Of a DNA stretch of 59,649 nucleotides, positions 54,070 through 59,649 are shown one piece after another. Position numbers and translations under genes: made by a program. Each line of letters opens with the position of its first letter. Position 1 is the first letter of the stretch. Below the pieces are notes generated by a model. That model did not search any database. It saw only the letters and a list, made by a program, of their open reading frames with translations, and was not told the origin of the DNA. Origin of the DNA: CAWBLP01 sp963789495 (GTDB taxonomy: Bacteria > Pseudomonadota > Alphaproteobacteria > Acetobacterales > Acetobacteraceae); assembly GCA_963789495.1 (NCBI GenBank), contig CAWBLP010000034.1:1-59649 (forward strand), given 5' to 3'.

Positions 54070-54618
54070 GTGGCGGACGTGACGCGCATTTCGGCCGAAT
54101 CGAATGCCGCCGCTACCGGTGCATCCGCGCGCCGGCGGCGGCATGGGCATGACGGACCCAGTTTCCAGCAGGTGCTGGCGCGGGCGCATCACGACGTGAC
54201 GGCGCCGCAGCTGCCGGCGGCACATCGGCTGGTCATCCGGGCAGCGGCGCGGGTGCCGGTGAAGCATGTGCCGCGGGTTTTCGCCGCGCCGGCGCCGACC
54301 GCGCGTGTCTTGCCGGCTGCCGCGAATGCCGCGCTGACCCAGGCGATGGCGCGCGAAAATGTCCCCGAGTCCTGGCGTGCCGGGCTCAGCTTCATCATGG
54401 CGCAGGAATCCGGCGGCAAGGTGGATGCACGCAATCCGGTCCACTCGGCGCGAGGCCTGTATCAGTTGACGCGGGCGAACTGGCATCTGAACCCGCATGG
54501 CGCTGCGTCCTTTGGCAATGCCGTCGAGGAAGCGCAGGGCGGCATTCGCTATATTCGGTCGCGTTATGGCGACGCCGATAAGGCGGTCGCCTTCTGGCAC
54601 CAGCACCACTGGTATTGA
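54070..54618 (+). CDS. Lytic transglycosylase-like (SLT domain) protein
   Basis: 182 residues from a GTG at 54070. Residues 90-182 form an SLT/lysozyme-like domain: VPESWRAGLSFIMAQESGGK with the catalytic Glu, NPVHSARGLYQLTRANWHLN and EEAQGGIRYIRSRYGDADKA, ending in VAFWHQHHWY. It would cleave the glycan strand of peptidoglycan. The first 90 residues are Ala/Arg-rich and disordered, with no classical signal peptide. It lies 160 bases before the graspetide operon on the same strand, but no functional link is evident. Confidence 0.8.
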   Translation: MADVTRISAESNAAATGASARRRRHGHDGPSFQQVLARAHHDVTAPQLPAAHRLVIRAAARVPVKHVPRVFAAPAPTARVLPAAANAALTQAMARENVPESWRAGLSFIMAQESGGKVDARNPVHSARGLYQLTRANWHLNPHGAASFGNAVEEAQGGIRYIRSRYGDADKAVAFWHQHHWY

Positions 54619-54778
54619 GCGGGGCCCGGCGTACCCCGCCACGCGGCTGACAAGGCGTTCACATTGGCCCTATCGGATGGTCGCGAACCGCACTGACGGC
54701 TTGCGGAGTCGATCCGGGACAGCGCAGCATTTCGCCACGCCCTCAGGGCACGTGGACCCTGGCAGGCTGGAGGCCATG

Positions 54779-55111
54779 ATGACGCAATCCGTTGTTCCGT
54801 TTCTGGTGCAATTCGCCCGCTGCGCCGACCCGCCCGCGGCCGATGCCTTCGAGACCGGGCCGGACGGGATGTTGCGGATGCCAGGTTCGCCGCGGCCGGC
54901 GCTGGAGGAATTGACGCAGGCCGGGGCGAACGGCCTGGCCACGATGGAAACCAAGGCTGCTCCGGACCAGCCGGACCCGGACGTGATCCGTGCCGCCAGG
55001 ATGCGCAGCCTGCGCGCGATCGAACAACTGGCGACCAAGGTCGTCACCGTGATTCCCGACCCCGACGTTATCCGGCTGCGGCACTGCGAGAGGCATCCAT
55101 TCGATCGGTGA
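54779..55111 (+). CDS. Candidate graspetide (omega-ester peptide) precursor
   Basis: 110-residue peptide, the likely substrate of the ATP-grasp ligase whose GTG start overlaps its stop (GTGA, 55108-55111). The start is the second of two ATGs (54779), 5 bases after GGAGG. The leader has VVPFLVQFAR (residues 5-14), which matches the PFxxxF pattern (PFFARFL in microviridins) that ATP-grasp ligases recognise. The C-terminal core carries two copies of TK-x5-PDPDVIR, at residues 58-71 and 86-99, exactly 28 residues apart; Thr/Lys donors and Asp acceptors are at fixed distances within each copy. This fits a peptide closed by side-chain esters or amides. No similar precursor is known to me, so the product call is an inference from motif and context. 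Confidence 0.72.
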   Translation: MTQSVVPFLVQFARCADPPAADAFETGPDGMLRMPGSPRPALEELTQAGANGLATMETKAAPDQPDPDVIRAARMRSLRAIEQLATKVVTVIPDPDVIRLRHCERHPFDR

Positions 55112-56055
55112 TCTTGCTCGTCACCCATGGCGGAGACCTCGGCGCCGATCTGGTGATCCGCCATCTGCGCGATCGCCAGGCGTCCTATTATCGGCTGGAT
55201 ACCGATCGGCTCGGTTCGCCGGACTGTCATTTTGGCTTTTCCGACGATCGGCCGCAGCTGGTCGCGCCGGACACCATGCTGGCCGCCGGCGAGGTTCGCG
55301 CCGTGTGGCATCGCCGGCTCGCGCGTGCGGCCGGGCTCGACCAGGTGTCGGCATGCTTCCGCGATTTCGCCGCGCGCGAGCTGGCCTGTGTGCTGGACGC
55401 CTTCCTCGACAGCATCCCTGGCCTGCAGGTGAATGCTTTCGAGGTGGATCGCCTGGCCGGCAACCGGCTGTTGCAGGCGCAGCGCGCCCGGGCGGTGGGA
55501 TTTACTGTCCCGGCGACGCTGGTGACGCAGGACGCGGCGCTTGCCCGGGATTTTGTCGCCCGGCACGGAGCGGTGGTGACCAAGGCTCTGTCGTTCGGTC
55601 TGCTCGATCAGGAAAGCAGGGCGGCGGCCTATACCAGCCCGGTGGAAGCGGCCTCGGATTGGACCGGTCTGCGGGTTGCACCCTGCCTGTTACAGGCACG
55701 CGTGCCGAAGCGCCACGAGTGGCGGGTGACCACCGTCGCCGGCCAAGTCTTCGCGGCCCGCACCCGCAGCGGCGCCGCCGTGGACCCGGATGACTGGCGG
55801 CTCAGCCCGGATGCCGCAGAGATCTTCGAGCCTGCCTCGCTGCCGCCCGCGGTCCAGCAAAAGCTGCTGCGGCTCTGCGAGATGGCCGGGCTGCATTTCG
55901 CCACGCACGACCTGATCGAGACCCCGGCCGGAGAGTTCTGCTTCCTGGAGACCAACCCGGCCGGCCAATGGGGCTGGTTGGAGCTGTCGCTTGGCCTGCC
56001 GATCGGCGCCGCCCTGGCCGGCCTGCTGGCGCGCGGCCAGCCAGGGGGAGCCTGA
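55108..56055 (+). CDS. MvdD/PsnB-like ATP-grasp ligase (graspetide synthetase)
   Basis: 315-residue ATP-grasp enzyme that would join Asp/Glu side chains to Thr/Ser or Lys side chains of the precursor, forming macrolactones or lactams. The N-terminus ILLVTHGGDLGADLVIRHLR and YYRLDTDRLG matches the MvdC/MvdD pattern. The ATP-binding part includes VVTKALSFGLLDQESRAAAY and the ligand block RHEWRVTTVAGQVFAART. The metal/ATP signature near residues 277-292 is FCFLETNPAGQWGWLE, the RimK-like EINPNGQW motif typical of this group. It starts with GTG at 55108, overlapping the precursor stop, and ends 4 bases before the membrane-protein gene. The frame is intact. RimK-type glutamate ligases are the alternative family, but context favours a graspetide role. 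Confidence 0.85.
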   Translation: MILLVTHGGDLGADLVIRHLRDRQASYYRLDTDRLGSPDCHFGFSDDRPQLVAPDTMLAAGEVRAVWHRRLARAAGLDQVSACFRDFAARELACVLDAFLDSIPGLQVNAFEVDRLAGNRLLQAQRARAVGFTVPATLVTQDAALARDFVARHGAVVTKALSFGLLDQESRAAAYTSPVEAASDWTGLRVAPCLLQARVPKRHEWRVTTVAGQVFAARTRSGAAVDPDDWRLSPDAAEIFEPASLPPAVQQKLLRLCEMAGLHFATHDLIETPAGEFCFLETNPAGQWGWLELSLGLPIGAALAGLLARGQPGGA

Positions 56056-56059
56056 TCGG

Positions 56060-56816
56060 ATGCTGTCATGGCTGCGGCCGCTTTGGTATGAGGTGTTTCC
56101 GTTTTGGCTTCAGTCCAATGCCGAACGGTATGGTCAGGAAGCGGCCAGCAACCCGGATTTCGCCGCCAATACGACCGCCCTGCAAGCCCGTATCCCCGAT
56201 ATGGGGCGCAACGAGGTCGACCTGATCCATGCCTACGCGAAGGGACGGATGGATGCGGAAGCCGCCAGGGCCAACTCCGTTCTGTCGCGCGCTCAGGCCT
56301 TGCTGGTGGCCCAGGCCTTCCTCGGTGCGCTGCTTTCCCTCGGCGGTACCGTGGTTGGCCATCTGGAAGCGTTCAGCTTCTGGCGGAGCAGCCTGCTGGG
56401 CATCGTCGCGCTGTATCTGGTGATCCAGACCGTGCTGCTGACCGTCAGCGCCTTGCGCGCGCTGAGTGGTGTCCCCTTCCCGGCGATCGGCAGTTCGGAC
56501 CTGCTGGCCATGCTGTCTAGCCCCGCGGACGACATCGTTCGGCAGATGACGCTGCAGATGCTGCTGCACTATCGGACGGCGGCGAACCTCAACACCTGGC
56601 GGTTCAGCCATTTCGAGCAACGCGCAGACCGCCTTGCGCAACACTGCGATCGCACTCGCCGTTCTGGTGGTGTTCACCCTGGCGCTGAGCGTGTTCGCGG
56701 CGCCGAAACCGCCGGCGCCGGGACTGGTGGTGAAGCTGCCGCGGTCCGAAATCGCGGTGGTGGGGGCGGGGCCGTCACCGCTGTCCGATCGCGCGCCCAA
56801 CACCGGTCCCGACTGA
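56060..56816 (+). CDS. Three-helix membrane protein of the graspetide operon (one frameshift)
   Basis: Function not recognised. From ATG 56060 (MLSWLRPLWYEVFPFWLQSN) the first 75 residues are soluble (ERYGQEAASNPDFAANTTAL, ARANSVLSRAQ). Two membrane helices follow: ALLVAQAFLGALLSLGGTVV and SLLGIVALYLVIQTVLLTVS. After RFSHFEQ the frame shifts near 56630 to a third helix, TAIALAVLVVFTLALSVFAA, and a short tail KPPAPGLVVKLPRSEIAVVG ending at 56816. Together they give about 250 residues. The gene follows the ligase by 4 bases, so it is in the same transcript; a role in export, immunity or membrane placement of the ligase is possible but unproven. Confidence 0.7.
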
Positions 56817-56922
56817 ACAGCCGGAGCTTGAACCGAACCTCGGCCGATTGACGCGCCGCCCTGGTATTGAGCGCGGGAACGCCCCCATCTAAGGGTGCGG
56901 ACGAAATCGGAGACGGCGGATC

Positions 56923-58600
<1,678 letters not shown>

Positions 58601-58672
58601 CGCCGCGCGCGGCAAGAAGTCCCTGGTGGAGCGGCGTCAAGCCTTCGAGCCGACGAGCGCTGTCCCTGGAGG

Positions 58673-58930
58673 GTGGTCTTATGGGCACGCCAGGCCGCCG
58701 CGAAGCACGACATTCTGCCCGGATTGGAGCATCGACAGAGCCGCTATCTCGACAACCGGGTCAACCACCGGGTGCGGTGTGGCATCTGCCGACACGACGT
58801 TGAGACCGGCAGATGCAATGGTTCGAGTCACCCCGCTATGCGCAGTGTTTCCTCGCCTCCCACGGGCGGATCCACCATCACTACCGGCTTCGCCGGCCTC
58901 GCTTGACCCCAGTGAGCATCGAGCCTCTCG
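58673..58930 (+). pseudogene. IS6-family transposase remnant
   Basis: A C-terminal transposase piece in two frames: AAKHDILPGLEHRQSRYLDN, RVNHR, then after a shift near 58805 RQMQWFESPRYAQCFLASHG-like sequence and RIHHHYRLRRPRL. The pattern EHRQSRYLNNRxExSHQPTR then RQMQRFKSxxxAQRFLSxHxxIxNxF is that of the IS6/IS26 group. Start, catalytic core and inverted repeats are missing, so it is dead. Confidence 0.75.
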
Positions 58931-59238
58931 TGACGCCGTATTCTGCACATGACATGGCGTTACCGGAGCGGCAGCATGAGCTGTGCAGCACCACCCCGCT
59001 CCGGCTCCTTGCTGTCCGCCGGGGATTGTTGTGACAATGCCGTCCACCAGATCGACCCGCTGATCAAGGCCGGAGTTCAGGGCCCCACCCGCGGCAGTAC
59101 AACACCGACAATCCCGGAGCGGTTCAGAAAGCCGGATGCGGGATATTCGCATGTCCGGTTTTATGAGTGCGGTTGGGAAACGGGGCGACGCCGAAGGGTC
59201 CAGCTGCCGCGCCCACTCCTCGATGCTACCCGCCGCCG
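58931..59238. other. Intergenic region near right edge
   Basis: About 300 bases between the IS6 remnant and the sulfatase end. Nothing recognisable is seen except Ala/Leu-rich codons that may continue the dead transposase for a short way. Confidence 0.3.
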
Positions 59239-59649
59239 CTACAGGTACCGCAGCTCCAATTTCGCCAACAGCATCGCTGCTTGATCTGCCGCCTGCTGTA
59301 CCCTTCACCCGATCCGGCAGGCCTACGCGTGCCCGAGGTGGGGAGACGCTCACCTCGACCAGATTAACTGCCTCAATTGGATCGGACCGGAGATCGTACA
59401 TCTCCCATTCGTCGGGCACCTGTCCGGATGGGTCGAAATAACGCGCTCAGCTTGTAGTCCTGGGTCCGGACGCAACGCACATGGTTCGGCTGTTTGACGC
59501 TACCCGGTTCAGTGCCACGGGCCCGTGTGGTGTCTTCCGTCACGCACTGCCTCAACCACGGCCTGAAACACCCCGAACTCCTCGTAAGATCGCTTGTCCG
59601 CCGCCGTGCGCGAGGGCGGCAGCGGCGCGGTGATCTCGTCGTCGGTAAT
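59239..59649 (-). pseudogene. Sulfatase family protein, C-terminal part, frameshifted and cut by the window edge
   Basis: C-terminus of an arylsulfatase-type hydrolase; the catalytic Cys/Ser region lies beyond the window. From the right edge one frame gives ITDDEITAPLPPSRTAADKR, SYEEFGVFQAVVEAVRDG. After a shift near 59535 comes KQPNHVRCVRTQDYKLSA, and after another near 59450 RYFDPSGQVPDEWEMYDLRS, DPIEAVNLV. A last shift gives QQAADQAAMLLAKLELRYL with a TAG at 59241-59239. The block RTxDYKL-n-EMYDLRxDPxExxNL is the usual sulfatase tail. Part of the damage may be sequence error. Confidence 0.7.

Overview
The window is GC-rich throughout and reads as the chromosome of an alphaproteobacterium. 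A short HPr kinase sits with RapZ, a mannose-type EIIA, HPr and enzyme I, which is the regulatory phosphotransferase set of that class. Together with GlpX, a box-type benzoate cluster and the overall gene style, I infer Rhodospirillales and most likely Acetobacteraceae (family level is inference).

Layout. 1-1.3 kb: insertion-sequence transposase with a 36-bp perfect palindrome behind it. 1.5-5.7 kb: regulatory PTS on the minus strand. 5.8-7.6 kb: a threonine dehydratase-like gene and an enoyl-CoA hydratase, both broken. 7.7-15.8 kb: minus-strand aromatic-acid block (YkgJ protein, MaoC, BoxB, BoxC, alpha/beta hydrolase, benzoate-CoA ligase, luciferase-like monooxygenase) with GC-rich nested palindromes between genes. 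16-20.3 kb: D-aminopeptidase, a flavodoxin-UbiA fusion and AnmK. 20.5-29.2 kb: TyrS, two amidohydrolases, an aminotransferase with a zinc-ribbon partner, a polysaccharide deacetylase, an IS1182-type remnant and an Ala/Pro-rich protein. 30-37 kb: GlpX, RecJ, tRNA-Glu, and a CheB-CheR-PAS-histidine kinase with its response regulator.

37-53.3 kb is a degraded prophage or phage satellite on the minus strand. It has an integrase, divergent regulators around an inverted-repeat operator, a Toprim/RepA primase-helicase, terminase small and large subunits, a tape measure protein with lysozyme domain, and many small genes. I find no portal or capsid gene. Its integrase end abuts a tRNA-Met-like 3' half, a likely attachment site.

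54.8-56.8 kb holds what I consider the best candidate for an undescribed system: a three-gene graspetide (ATP-grasp RiPP) operon. It consists of a 110-residue precursor with a PFLVQF leader motif and a duplicated TK-x5-PDPDVIR core, an overlapping MvdD-like ATP-grasp ligase, and a three-helix membrane protein. EttA, an IS6-type remnant and the end of a sulfatase close the window.

Many conserved genes, including the normally essential tyrS and both ends of ettA, carry single-base frameshifts. I therefore suspect indel errors in the underlying sequence rather than wholesale gene decay. Broken genes are reported over their full inferred span with the shifts described.
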